Of a stretch of 58,365 nt of DNA, positions 41,216-51,979 are shown one piece after another. The position numbers were made by a program, and so were the translations under genes. Under the pieces are notes generated by a model, which was not told the DNA's origin, searched no databases, and worked only from the letters and a program-made list of their open reading frames with translations. Numbering within the stretch: the stretch's first letter is position 1; the number at the start of each line of letters is the position of its first letter. The DNA is taken from NCBI GenBank assembly GCA_029204225.1, contig MU833293.1, positions 1-58,365 on the forward strand, given 5' to 3'. The DNA comes from Diphasiastrum complanatum. Taxonomy: Eukaryota; Streptophyta; Lycopodiopsida; Lycopodiales; Lycopodiaceae.

Positions 41216-43680
41216 ATGTAATGAGTGATGTAATCTTCTCCCCATGCTTTGGATACTACATTAACAAACTCGACACAAGTCCTTTGGACAGCTTTCTTAT
41301 CAATATCAGAGTATTTTTCTTTTCTTAAAAAAGCAATTATACTATCAAGCTTCTTCCATACATCAACTTTTAGTACTCTGGTTTTGCAGTCTTTCTCGAA
41401 GCAGCAATAATATATGTCCAGACTGAGTGTTGAATATTAGAAACCTTACCAGTATGATTTGATAGGAAACGACGTGCTTTTGCTCCGCCTATGCTTGGCT
41501 TTGTTGGCATGTTCCCATTCTTTCCTGAAATCTTTTCATCTTTTTAAATTTTGACATGTCTCTTATGGAGTTTTGCTTTTGATAAAACATCTTCTAATCG
41601 AGAGATAGCTTCCTTTGCTAATGAAGCTGGCTTAGTATTCCAAGCAAAGACTATATGAAAATAAATGATCTTTTCTATTAATCTAACTTCTGCATATAGA
41701 GTGCAAACATGCACATTTTTCAAGGGGATAGGCAGCACAGGCTTCCAGCGTTTCAGGCTAGTTACCTGAAACGCTGCCAACCACCATATATCATTTTTTG
41801 AGTGGACACTGAATAAAAAATCTTCTTGGTCCTCTGTTTGTGATAGAGTACCATTCATGAGAGTTATACTAACCCTCTCCATCTTCTGCCCTTTCACGAT
41901 TTTTGACTCGTCTAACTTAAATACTATGATTATTTTGCCATTCACCTTTTCATAGGTTATATCATAGAATGTGATGATGTATCTCAACAAGTGATTTAAA
42001 TCAACAAATAAGTTGTTTGATGAATTATAGAATATTGATCTTCCATCAGTTTCATACACCTCCTCAATATGAAATGGATTCCCAATGACCTTATGCATAC
42101 CTATGTTTAATGTATCCCTCTCTTTCATCAAGTCATATGTCCTAGGGATTGGGACTTTTCTAATTTGAACTTGCTTAAAAGCTTCTCTAATTAGTTTAAA
42201 TATTGTTGCATATGCTTCCCTACTAATACTTGCAAAATCACAAGCACCCTGAACTATAGTCTTATCTGAATTTTTTTGAATGTCCACCATCAAAGACTCT
42301 GCTATTTTACACTTACATTTGAACTCCTATTGTTCATCATGATACGCTCAGTGGATTTGCCTATCAATATTGTGCCCAATGACATTCCTAGTGAAGCATT
42401 GTCTTTAATATTCCAAGGAGCTACTAATGCAGATCTGCAAAAAAAAAGATAGTTAACAGAATATTACCATAGCTGAATTTAAATCCAAATGTCATTGAAA
42501 AACTTACAAAAATCAAAAGGTACTTACTTGAATGCACGGATCCTTCTATTTCGATAACCTCCTTTTGAAAGTGTTTGAATATCCCTGCAACTTTGTTGCT
42601 TTCGCTCTAACACTATGATTTTGACATATGCAGCACATACTAAGAGATCATACAACATTCTTTGCAAACACATATGGAAGCTTGAGTGTATGGTCATCAG
42701 AAGGGATGGAGAAGTCACACTGGCAAGCACGAGCAGCACTTCATCGAGATACACAACATGGAGGAACCAATGAAAAATGAAACTACATTTGTCAATTGTT
42801 TCAATGGTTTTATCGCAGAGTTCAGATTCGACATATAACAAAGTCCACACAATACAACAAGTTTAGAAAAGCATGCAAGTTCATACAGGAAGAGAAAATT
42901 AGATGATTGTTGAGTAGAAGATCATCATTGTCATCAAATCATGACATGTTCAGAATTGCTTTGCAAATTCATTGAACAAGAGAGGAGAAATACTCAATGT
43001 AAATGTATTGATTGTATTATAACAAAATACAAAGTGTCCACTAGTATTGTCATGAAGAAATTCTCTACTAGAGTATGCATCTAATAGATGTGCATTATCC
43101 TTATTTCCACTAAGCTCAATATAAGTGGAATACAATGAATAATGGGAGCTCCTCAAAGGAACATTCCCATTAGTAAAACCTAGAATGTTCAAAACATAAG
43201 ATCTTTTGACAAAAATGATCTTATTTGTCTTAACAAAAGTATGTCCTCCTAGGTAAAATGATAAATCTTTAGCTACCATTATAAGACTCTCCCCAACTGG
43301 GCTCAGCTTGGAATGAGCAATATAGTTCTCATTCTTCAGGAAATGCCTAAGATAGCACTATCCCTCTGGAACAAGGATGCGTGTTGTCTGAAACCACCTC
43401 GTCTCGTAGCAAAATCATCAATTATGAGAGCATCCTGCAATAAGAAATATGTTAGCAAAAACACATTCAGTGGTTTAAAACATTCTAATGCAAGGAAGTT
43501 TAAACATTACACATTCTTCATTATCATCAACAACCAGATCAGGATGATCAATATAATGACCATGTACTGAAGTGGAATCATCAGTGAAATGCATTAATGA
43601 TGGACAAGGGAAGCCCATCTGGGATTGAAATGTCGTGAATTCTTCATCGGATGGTCTGCCTCGCCCATCCTCAACAATAT
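41216..43680 (-). pseudogene. gene P, 3' exons, unrecognised multi-exon gene
   Basis: Minus-strand exons with splice signals. 43680-43513 is acidic (NIVEDGRGRPSDEEFTTFQS), then intron 43512-43435. 43434-42950 (ALIIDDFATRRGGFRQHASL; VAKDLSFYLGGHTFVKTNKI; LRSSHYSLYSTYIELSGNKD) has one frameshift. 42850-42528 ends in a basic stretch (SKGGYRNRRIRAFK), then a 93-bp intron with GTAAGT and a T-rich tract to GCAG. 42434-41544 is a 249-codon frame (IIIVFKLDESKIVKGQKMER; NDIWWLAAF). 41422-41216 (YYCCFEKDCKTRVLKVDVWK; KAWGEDYITHYM) ends at a GTAAGT donor. No named domain. The DESK strand and CC-E-DC cluster could fit a transposase-like fold, but that is a guess. Confidence 0.5.
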
Positions 43681-43686
43681 TTGATA

Positions 43687-44195
<509 letters not shown>

Positions 44196-44403
44196 TCTCA
44201 AAACAAGTGTACTTCACTTACTGACCTCTAAGGCCAAAAATGGCTCAATCTACTAATGACACCTAGAAGCTTGACTTTGACATAAGAAGTGAAGATCCTG
44301 CATAGGTTGTCATTCGCATCCTCTAGTCCCACCTATTGCAGGATCTTGCTTGACTATGCATAAGAAGAGAAGATCAACCAAGGGATCCATCATAGCAGCA
44401 CCC

Positions 44404-44718
44404 TCACCATATCCATGATAAAATTTCCTTGGTAGAAATCATTTGCCAAAAGCTTTGAAGAAGAGACTCCTCCTCACACCTTGGCCCCATCACAACTTGA
44501 ATACCTTCAAAAGAGATAACTTGTGATGCTTCTTGAGAAGCCTTGATCTCGGCCACTACCAAGGTTGAATCTTCACGCAATATGACATCTCTATTCACAA
44601 CCACTTTTGAAATAGAGAGTGTAAATACAATAAAGGCCACCTTGATAAATGAGTATCCAATCATGATCCATGAATTTGGATCATCCTTCTTGTTTCCAAG
44701 GGAATATGTGCAAAGCAA
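44404..44718 (-). pseudogene. copia integrase C-terminal remnant (element N)
   Basis: The minus-strand frame reads DDPNSWIMIGYSFIKVAFIV, FTLSISKVVVNRDVILRED. It parallels the copia phrase 'FVGYS...GYRVYDPSTKKIVISRDVVFDE' that follows the integrase core. It then degenerates toward a methionine-tryptophan-rich end without RT. Confidence 0.65.
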
Positions 44719-45604
44719 GCACTACCAAGTTCACTAAGGTGATCAACCTTAGACTTCATCTTTAATAAAACTTCATATGGTGCTATTCCTTCAAGAGCTC
44801 CAATACTCCTCAAAGCTTTTATCTTCAATGAGAATTGCTTCTCAACATATGCTTTGAATAATAGGGAGTAATCATACACCATAATACTTGAAGAGAGAAG
44901 ATACGTGCATCTTGTGTGATCATCCTCCTTTGAAAGATTGGACATATAAGAAACATAAAGAGAGTTTGCACTCTCACTTGGATCCCATTTGTAGATTCCT
45001 TCAAATCTTGATCCATATGCAAGGATTTCACCATCCTTCTTGATCACACAATTGCCAACATAGAAATTGACATCAAGGCCACTATCAAGAAGTTGGCCAA
45101 CACTTAAGATGTTCTTTGTAAGCTTTGGGACAAAAAGAACATTGGTGAGAAAGAGATCTTTGGAAGATGCAAGCTTAAAAGGAATAATCCCTACTCCGTA
45201 AATATTACACTCATGCTCACTTGCAATGTATATGGTCTTCTTGACTCCATCATAAGGCATAATAGATGAGAAATAGTGCTTGGACACATATGTGAAGATG
45301 CTCCACTATCAATATACCATGAGTCATCATTGTTGAAGGTGGAAGAGGAGAAGCTTGATGCCATAAGAGAGCCTTCTCCATCACTTGCAATATAGTCTTC
45401 CTTCACATTAGAGATGTTGGCTTGCTTGAGTTGATTCTTATTCTTGAAGCAATTGGTGGCATAATGGCCTTTCTTGCCACAATAAAAGCACTTGATCTTC
45501 TTCTTCTTCAAACTTGAAGTAGAAGCATGAGAGGTGTCCTCCTCCTCTCCATCTTGGTCATCGGCTTTGTCATTAGAGAAGTGATGAACCAAATGTGTTC
45601 GCAC
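44719..45604 (-). pseudogene. copia Gag zinc knuckle, protease and pre-integrase (element N)
   Basis: 45604-45191 carries CFYCGKKGHYATNCF (C-x2-C-x4-H-x4-C knuckle) and DDSWYIDSGASSHMC, an intact copia aspartic-protease active site (D-S-G). 45287-44661 adds LFLTNVLFVPKLTKNILSVG, QLLDSGLDVNFYVGNCVIKK and SRFEGIYKWDPSES, the remainder of protease/pre-integrase. It then jumps over the integrase core to GIAPYEVLLKMKSKVDHLSE (an 'R-P-YE-L' phrase). The internal deletion removes all three catalytic residues of integrase. Confidence 0.8.
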
Positions 45605-45963
45605 ATGCCTAGGTACCCTACCTAACCCTCTTCAAAATCTTATAACTTCTGATTGGCACAACCAGATGGAATGAAACTAATTGCATTAGAGACTAGACAA
45701 AAATATCTTCAAAACAAGCTATCTACCAAGATTATTGGATCAAACAGGGAAGAGAACTCTCAAACTAAAATTGAATGTTCCTCACACGTGTATGAGCACT
45801 TGATTCCATACGGTACCAAGTCAGACCCAATCAATGCCCTATCGATCTCTTTTCTTCCAAAATTGAACAAGATGGCTTGAAAAATGGATCTTGACAATTC
45901 CTAGCTCAAGATTGATGCAAAATTTTCACTCAAAAGGATGAAAATGCATGAGAACCTTAGGTA

Positions 45964-45975
45964 GGCTCTAATACC
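45964..45975 (-). promoter_or_regulatory. primer-binding site of element N (variant)
   Basis: The minus strand reads TGGTATTAGAGC, one base different from TGGTATCAGAGC. It directly follows the 5' LTR end (..CA) at 45976, read on the minus strand. Confidence 0.8.
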
Positions 45976-46627
45976 ATGTTGACTTCACATGTGGAGAGTC
46001 CACTACATGTGCTTGTGATCTCCTAAGGTGTGTGGATGCACTAAGATCAAGACTAGATTGAGATTTAAGATCTATCTTTGATTCTATGGCAAAAACACAC
46101 TACTACATGCATTCACTCGCTTCCAACTCTCAATCACGCATGTGAGAAGTGTTAAAAATTTATTCTAAGTAAAAACAAGCTGCTCTCCTCAAGTAGAGAG
46201 AGAAAATCATCATGAGCTCCTGGGTCGAGAGAGAAAGCTAGAAAATCACTTACACACAAAATCCACTCAATCTCCAAATCAATCAAAGTGAGGAGTACAA
46301 TGAGACTATAGATCCACAAGCTAACACAATGCTCAAACATGATTGGGACTCATATTTACAACCTCCTAATTCTATTGGACCATTGATCCATTCAGCTCTC
46401 CATTCTATTGGACCATTCTCAAGCACATCTCAAATCCTGATGAACCAATGGTACTTCCACCTCTTAATTCTATTGGACCTCTTGAACTTTGACTTGTCAA
46501 ATATCAAACTAACTAAAGACACTTGTCAAGAATCTATTTAGCTTGAGTTTTCCACTTGTGCTTTTGGCCTAATAATGACAAAACAAGTGTACTTCACTAA
46601 TTGACCTCTAAAGCCAAAAATGGCTCA
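45976..46627 (-). repeat. 5' LTR of element N
   Basis: The outer end GCCAAAAATGGCTCA (46627) is mirrored by 44233-44247 of the left remnant, with 'aaaacaagtgtacttcact' shared. The inner end is TGTTGACTTCACATGTGGAG. Three 'attctattggacc' phrases (46370, 46402, 46469) form short internal repeats. Confidence 0.8.
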
Positions 46628-47423
46628 GGCATTCTTCACCAGTCATAAGTCCCTCCTCATCATCAAAATCAATTCCAACAACAACGTCATCTATTTCAAA
46701 ATCTACAAAGTTGGAGAATTCAGAAATTGTGCTAGATAATAGACATAGAACCTCATCTTCATGATAGTCAAAAAATTTACATAAATCAGTAGTAGTAAAA
46801 TATACATCGTCATTAATATAATATACAAACAAATTGAAAAGACATTTAGACTTCTCTATAGGGATTGATTCATCAGCAGGTGTATTTTGGCCAATAAAAG
46901 AATCCCGAAGAACATCGATATTTACATCAATAAAGTCACTTTCCTTATCAGGGGTGTCGACAAGGAAGTGATTGATATTCTTAATAGCTGATTGAACAGA
47001 GAATGATGCCATAGGAGGGTCAACAACAGAAACTTCCTCATCATTTGGGATCTGAACTAATAGGAAAAGTATGAAACCACTCTGATATTCAACCAATCGA
47101 CATTTCTTGTTGCAATAATGACACATTGAACTGCTTTTGAAAAGATCAAACAATTTGGTGAACATTCTATCTAGTCTATGTCTGAAAGCTGGGAAGAAAT
47201 GAACAAGATTAGTATAATGCATGTACTGGAGTGAACCTATGGAGAAAACAGGCTTACTAAGTATATCTCTGAATCTAACATAATGTTCATAAAATAATTA
47301 GAATTTGGTTGTGCAGTCTTGAAAACATGTAGATATGGCCTGAATAGACTGTTTTAGTAATCTCAAATTCAGTAAAAAATGAACTCAGGTCTGAATCTCG
47401 TGAAGATCTTGAGGAAGAGGCCA
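46628..47423 (-). pseudogene. gene P, 5' part
   Basis: The start codon is inferred at 47423 (MASSSRSSRDSDLSSFFTEF, then EITKTVYSGHIYMFSRLHN). After a break at about 47290-47225 a 204-codon frame (47222-46608) follows: HRLDRMFTKLFDLFKSSSMC with CHYCNKKC, a C-x2-C-x4-C pattern that may bind zinc, then an acidic region (DTPDKESDFIDVNIDVLRDS; EIDDVVVGIDFDDEEG). The last residues run into the LTR of copia N at 46627, and the reading is taken up again near 43680. The N-terminus faces the motif-rich divergent promoter shared with locus R. No family recognised. It could be a transposon-encoded or host nuclear protein. Confidence 0.5.
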
Positions 47424-48243
47424 TAGAACTAACATAGATATCGCATTTGTGCGCGAGGGAGAACAACCGAAACAAAACTAACTCTCAAGTTTGTACTATA
47501 GGTAGATACTAAATATCGCACTTGTGCACAAGTAGGTATCGTTGCAAACAAACGGACAACAGTGTGTGCGCACAAGAGCGATATGCCGTAAATTTTGAGA
47601 ACAAAAACAAAGTAAAAAATTAATCGGGTTTCATGTCATTTATACTAAATTTTCACACGAGTGGTCAACGGTCAATGGACACGTGTCTACTTTCGATTGG
47701 ACTACAAACATTGGCACGTGTGAGGTGACACTTGGACACGTGTGAAATGACACATGTACATGTGTCTCGTGTTCATTCGTTTGTTCGACAACACATGTCA
47801 CTCTCGTATTTGGCCATACAAATTCCACATGTGTAAACTGATAGCCTGACACATGTCGCTCTCGCATTTGACCGTACAAGTACCACACGTGTGACAGGTT
47901 GTTTTTTCTCACGTGAAAATCGTGATATAAAATCACAAACTTCGATAAATTTTTTTCACTTTTTTCTGGCTCCGCATATCGCACTTGTGCGCCTCCTTCA
48001 CAATCAATATTCTACCTGACGCCTTCCATGCGCACAGGTCCGATACATCTGCCTACATGTCTCCTCATATCAAACTTGTGTGTCTCTCTTCTATACTAAT
48101 CTATCTCTCCGATATTTGGCTTGCACAGGTCCGATATACCGTACATTATGTCCGTACATATCGATCCTCTGCGAGGTCTTTATAATCCTTCCCTGCCAAT
48201 CCTAGTCGTCACGCACAAGTCCGATATCTCATAGTACACTTCC
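47424..48243. promoter_or_regulatory. divergent promoter region with two motif arrays
   Basis: This 820-bp interval separates the inferred starts of P (minus) and R (plus). Including one site at its left edge, it holds eight copies of a 17-bp motif close to ATATCGCACTTGTGCGC: at 47438, 47513, 47976 and 48067 on plus, and at 47568, 48030, 48121 and 48211 on minus. Between 47650 and 47905 there are also about ten CACGTG/CACATG-type sites, several as GGACACGTGTGA or CCACACGTGTGA. Such arrays suggest binding sites for a dimeric factor or a transposase. No repeat-type LTR structure was seen. Confidence 0.55.
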
Positions 48244-48625
48244 ATGGATAGGAGAAAGCAGACAAAGAGGAACTTCTTCTTTGCTAGCTCATTCTCAGCT
48301 CCTGCGGTTGCCATTACACCTCCCGCTAGACCTAGAGCGCACAATCATAGCAGGTGGCTCTTTGAAATACATAAGTATCAAAGATCAACCGCTCTATTGA
48401 TTCCCAGAGCTCCATTCTATCGTGCTGTCCAAAACATAACTATAAATGATCTTGGGCAATTGTTAGATTCACACCGTGTGCTCTTCAGTGCCTTCAGGAA
48501 GCTGCTGAAGATTATATGAGCCTTTTTTTTATAGATTCATGTTTGCTTGCAATTCATTCCAAGAGAGTCACCATAATGCCCAAGGACTTTTAGCTACTCA
48601 TTAGAATGAGAGAGAGGTTTTGCAA
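48244..48625 (+). pseudogene. histone H3-like (CENH3-like) gene, locus R, disrupted
   Basis: ATG 48244 opens a short basic tail of about 37 residues unlike canonical H3. The histone fold follows: WLFEIHKYQRSTALLIPRAP (alpha-N; family REIRKYQKST-LLI), FYRAVQNIT (alpha-1). After a frameshift near 48480 comes [20 protein letters not shown] (alpha-2; LQEAAEDYL), then [16 protein letters not shown], a stop at 48591-48593 and LLIRMRER (alpha-3; [20 protein letters not shown]). AAEDY, DS-L and KDF resemble plant CENH3 more than canonical H3, which has K-DIQLARRIRG. CENH3 replaces H3 at centromeres. The frameshift and stop make it a pseudogene unless they are sequence errors. The reading continues in frame into a basic linker. 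Confidence 0.75.
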
Positions 48626-48857
48626 GTTACACGTATCTCAGCCTGCTGCTCCCAGACCTGTTCCTCTAGATAGGACTAATCTTCCTACCAAGCGTCCTAG
48701 GAAGCAGGCAGCCCCCAAGAGAGCTCCAAAGAAAGTAAGGAGGGTAGACAACACAGAATCTGCGAAGCCTAACTCGGAACCAATGAATAACATTGTCTTG
48801 ATGATGTTGTAAATATAGCTACATCTATTTTGGATACCCCTGTCATTCCTGTATCCT
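48626..48857 (+). pseudogene. basic Pro/Lys/Arg linker after the H3-like fold
   Basis: In the same frame as the end of the H3 fold, with no intron needed, the reading gives CKLHVSQPAAPRPVPLDRTN followed by TKRPRKQAAPKRAPKKVRRV and NTESAKPNSE, then stops at 48810 and 48816. A neighbouring frame reads DDVVNIATSILDTPVIPVS. The Lys/Arg/Pro/Ala composition recalls histone tails or nuclear localisation regions. It bridges to the protease-like exon that begins at about 48858 in the original frame. Confidence 0.45.
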
Positions 48858-49788
48858 GTGATAGAGTCCGGGCTTACACTCTTGCAATATGACATTGCAA
48901 GAGATTCATCCAATGAGTTGCTGGTGCTAAGTAACTTTTTGCTTCAGGCCTTCAAGGAGACTAATGACACATTGTCACAGTGTCTGACTAGTGAATTTAC
49001 ACCAGCAACAAAATACCTACTCATCCCTTATCATACCAAGTAAGATATATTAAATGCTTTTTGTTGTTTAATGCTTTATCATTGGCATTGTCAATGGAAA
49101 TAGTTCTCAGAATTGCAACTAAAGAAATTTCAATCTTATTTACAGTGACCACTAGAGTTTAAACTTGATCTCTATTAAGAGATTTATAGATAGTTCTATT
49201 AAAGGTTTTTGTGTCAAGATGAACTCGGCGAGCAATACGCATAAGGATGTAGATATATATGTACCTTCCATATTTAAGTAAATAGATTCCTACAGACGTT
49301 CCCCATTTCGTGGACTGGCAGATCGTTAGTTTGGAGGTAAATTCTGTCTTTCTTAACAACATTTTGAAATCAATATTCTAATGTATTTGTTTCATTCTAA
49401 TTCATTATGTTTCATAGTTGATTTCTTGTGTGCTGAAGTTTTTTGCAGTCACCCCAGCAAATTGATTCATTCAGTTGTGGGTGGTACACATTATACAATG
49501 CAAAGTTTTTTTTTTAGTGGTTCAACCTTCAGGAAGATGTTGATATTTCTAAGGTAATAAATTCTGTTTATTCTTATTTTTGGAATCATGATTAGTTTTC
49601 TATTTTGTTGATGTTTTTAGCCATTACTAATACATGAATGTTCTATCTTGCAGTTTACACTTCCTGAGTACACATCAAGCCAAGTGTACATATTTGAAAA
49701 AGAAATTATCTGGGCATATTGGCTAGGGCAAGGCTTCAACCTCCCATTGTTGATGATGGTGCAAAGGATGATGTAGTTATACTAAATT
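48858..49788 (+). pseudogene. C48 (Ulp1/SENP-like) SUMO-protease exons, locus R
   Basis: Four exon-like pieces with GT/AG borders: 48858-49039, 49146-49336, 49449-49553 and 49654-49788. Introns are 106, 112 and 100 bp. Exon 1 reads ESGLTLLQYDIARDSSNELL (family: LT--D---L---EWLND). Exon 2 has HKDVDIYVPSIF and DVPHFVDWQIVSLE, where the I-x-x-P strand and catalytic His-Trp are expected. Exon 3 has SPQQIDSFSCGWYTLYNAK, which fits the oxyanion Gln and nucleophile Cys (Q...D/S-CG). Exon 4 reads FTLPEYTSSQVYIFEKEI. Stops in exon 2 and a T12-run shift in exon 3 disrupt it. C48 proteases remove or process SUMO, and transposons (some MULEs, KDZ) often carry copies. Confidence 0.6.
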
Positions 49789-49949
49789 AAGATTAGAACA
49801 AATACAGATAGCATAGAACAGAAATAGATTGCACATGTATAGAATTCATAGATAAATATACATTGCTATATCAAATGTTGTTCCATTTTATGAATTTGGG
49901 AGCACAAAATACATGTACTGATGCCCAACTTGGGCTTTCATTTATTGAA

Positions 49950-50928
49950 TGAAAGAGTGTATACGCAGATTTTTACTAGAATTTATTTGAAACTATTGTT
50001 CTCCCATAATGGTGATTGTTGTAGGTAGATCTTTGCAGCACATTATCAACTCCTTTTTCACATCTGTGACATGACAAATATTAGTGAATGTGCAATTGAA
50101 AATGATGACATTTTCAATAATTTTGTTCTATTTTGAAATGGCAATAAACATAAAATACTTACGAGTCTTTTGTTGATGATAAATCTGCAATATGTTGGTA
50201 GATTGGTTTGTAATAGCATGAGCTCTGTTCTGATAAAATCAAGCTTCCAATGTTCTTCCACCTCAACCATAGCCAAATATTCCTCATTGTAGATAATGCT
50301 GATCTCCATTCGGTTTGTGTGACCATTCAGTTCAAAGTCTTGATCCAGTGGTAGCCATGTACCTTCAGTTTTCTTGTATCTCTGGTAGCTAAAGTGAGAC
50401 TGAGCATTTGCTTTTTGATATGATAACGAAAGATCATTGAGGACTTTTTAATCCTGCATTCTATGTCATTATTTGTTTTACTATCCCAACCTTGATCCAT
50501 GAGATCTGGCAAAGTCTCATCAGATAAATCCTTGCAAACAAATAAGGTTGGTGTCCTACGAACAGTAGCACTCGAGAAAAAATCAACAAATATATGTAAT
50601 GAGATAAACCAACTTAGGTGAACAATTTTCGAGCCTGTGCTTATCTTCATAGCAATGAGTAGCTTGCATCCCAAGGATTCAGAAACAATACTGTCAGGAG
50701 TAGGCCACTCTTACTTTGAAAACTAGACAATGGAATTGTTTCGAGCTTGTCAAAACCTCCATCTGTTTGTGGAATATATAAAGATTCATAAAAATAGATA
50801 CCACAATCTACAAGTTCCTTTAAACTTCCTCCTTTGTATTGCAGCTTTCCAACATTAGAGTGAATCACGTCTAATATTTTTGCAAGTGATTGTGCGGGCT
50901 CCCATTCACTTATGCAAATGATATAAAT
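49950..50928 (-). pseudogene. gene Q, unrecognised, two exons
   Basis: The minus-strand exon 50928-50163 follows a good acceptor (TTTTTTCTTTCAG) and ends at CTC|GTAAGT. Phrases: IYIICISEWEPAQSLAKILD, VIHSNVGKLQYKGGSLKELV, DGGFDKLETIPLSSFQSKSG, RTPTLFVCKDLSDETLPDLM, SHFSYQRYKKTEGTWLPLDQ and MEISIIYNEEYLAMVEVEEH. At least two frameshifts are needed. A 99-bp intron (50162-50064) leads to a short last exon ending near 49976. It converges tail-to-tail with the protease exons of locus R. No family recognised; it could belong to the same element or gene cluster as P and R. Confidence 0.45.
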
Positions 50929-51023
50929 CTGAAAGAAAAAAACAATGTTGAGGCATTTAGATCATAATCTGAAGAGCATCAATAAAGGAAGTCACCTATG
51001 ATTGTTGTAGAGTGCATATGTTG

Positions 51024-51072
51024 TGATATACTTACAATTATATTTTTGATGATCATGATATACTTACAATTA
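51024..51072. repeat. 17-bp direct repeat at the L/Q junction
   Basis: TGATATACTTACAATTA occurs at 51024-51040 and 51056-51072. The second copy abuts the point where copia L coding sequence starts (51073). Each copy contains a minus-strand GTAAGT donor-like sequence in what seems to be an intron of gene Q. Confidence 0.6.
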
Positions 51073-51706
51073 CATACACAGCCACAATGATGATCTGCCC
51101 ATCTGTAACTCTAACATATATATTGGAATCAGCCAACAGAGGCTTGAATTCTAATGATTTGAGGGCTTGATCTTTCTTCTTGTACCATTGTCGGGCTGAT
51201 TGTTTCAGACCGTAGATGCTTCTATGCATTCTGCATGCATAGTCAAGAAGTGAATTCGAGACATATCCTAGGGACATATCTTCATCTAGTTCGCCATGCA
51301 AAAAGGCTGTCTTCTTGTCCACAATGTGGATCCTGAGGTCATAAGCTACTATATATGCAAATAATAGACGTAGAGACAAATGTTTGATGACAGGAGAGAA
51401 GGTTTTAGTTTAGTCAATACCGTATCTCTGAGAAAAACCTTTCGCTACCAGTCTTGCCTTGTATTTCGTCACATTCCCATCTGGCTTGTATTTGAGCTTG
51501 AAGACCCATTTGCATTTGACAGTCTTGCGCTTATGTGGTAATGGCTCCAGTGTCCATACCTGGTTCTTCCTCATGGACTCCATCTCTTCGTTCATGGCTT
51601 GGATCCATCTGTCCTTCTCTGGACTTTCAATCGCCTCCTTGAAAGTCTGTGGTTCGCCACTGAACCCGGAGAACTCTTTTGATGTGGAAGCTGAGCTGCC
51701 TAGCAC
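51073..51706 (-). pseudogene. copia RT N-terminal part (element L)
   Basis: 51706-51410 reads AIESPEKDRWIQAMNEEMES, NQVWTLEPLPHKRKTVKCKW, VFKLKYKPDGNVTKYKARLV and AKGFSQRYGID. After a stop, 51379-51073 gives LRLLFAYIVAYDLRIHIVDK, KTAFLHGELDED, HRSIYGLKQSARQWYKKKDQ and DGQIIIVAVYV. Truncated immediately before YVDD. Gene Q intron sequence follows. About 100 bp near the junction of the two frames carry a TAG instead of the usual F(S/A)P-type continuation. Confidence 0.85.
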
Positions 51707-51979
51707 ATATCTTGCTGGCGCTCTTTGTGGTCTTGTTAACTTTCTAGGAGATCCTCCTGGAACAGCTATGCCTTTGCCTTTGTCTGCTCTGCTCAGTCCG
51801 AAACCATCTTGGTTTACAGGAACTGCGACAGCAGTGCGGCAGCAAATTGCCTCTCGAATCTTTCTGTGTCAGATTCATCGTTCGAATAGGAGACGACTCA
51901 AAAATCTTCGTTTTCGTGTTCGTCCTCTGCTCCCTCTGTCATTGGCGACAGGTCATAGTACTTTCTCTCCAAGAATTTG

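Larger units (their letters stand above)
44196..46627 (-). mobile_element. Copia element N, inserted in gene P
   Basis: Minus-strand element. 5' LTR 45976-46627 (TGAGCC...GTCAACA on the minus strand), PBS 45964-45975, Gag zinc knuckle and protease (45604-45300), pre-integrase (45287-44900), integrase tail (44718-44404), 3' LTR remnant 44196-44247. Gag N-terminus, integrase core, RT and RNase H are deleted. It separates the 5' and 3' parts of gene P. Confidence 0.85.
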
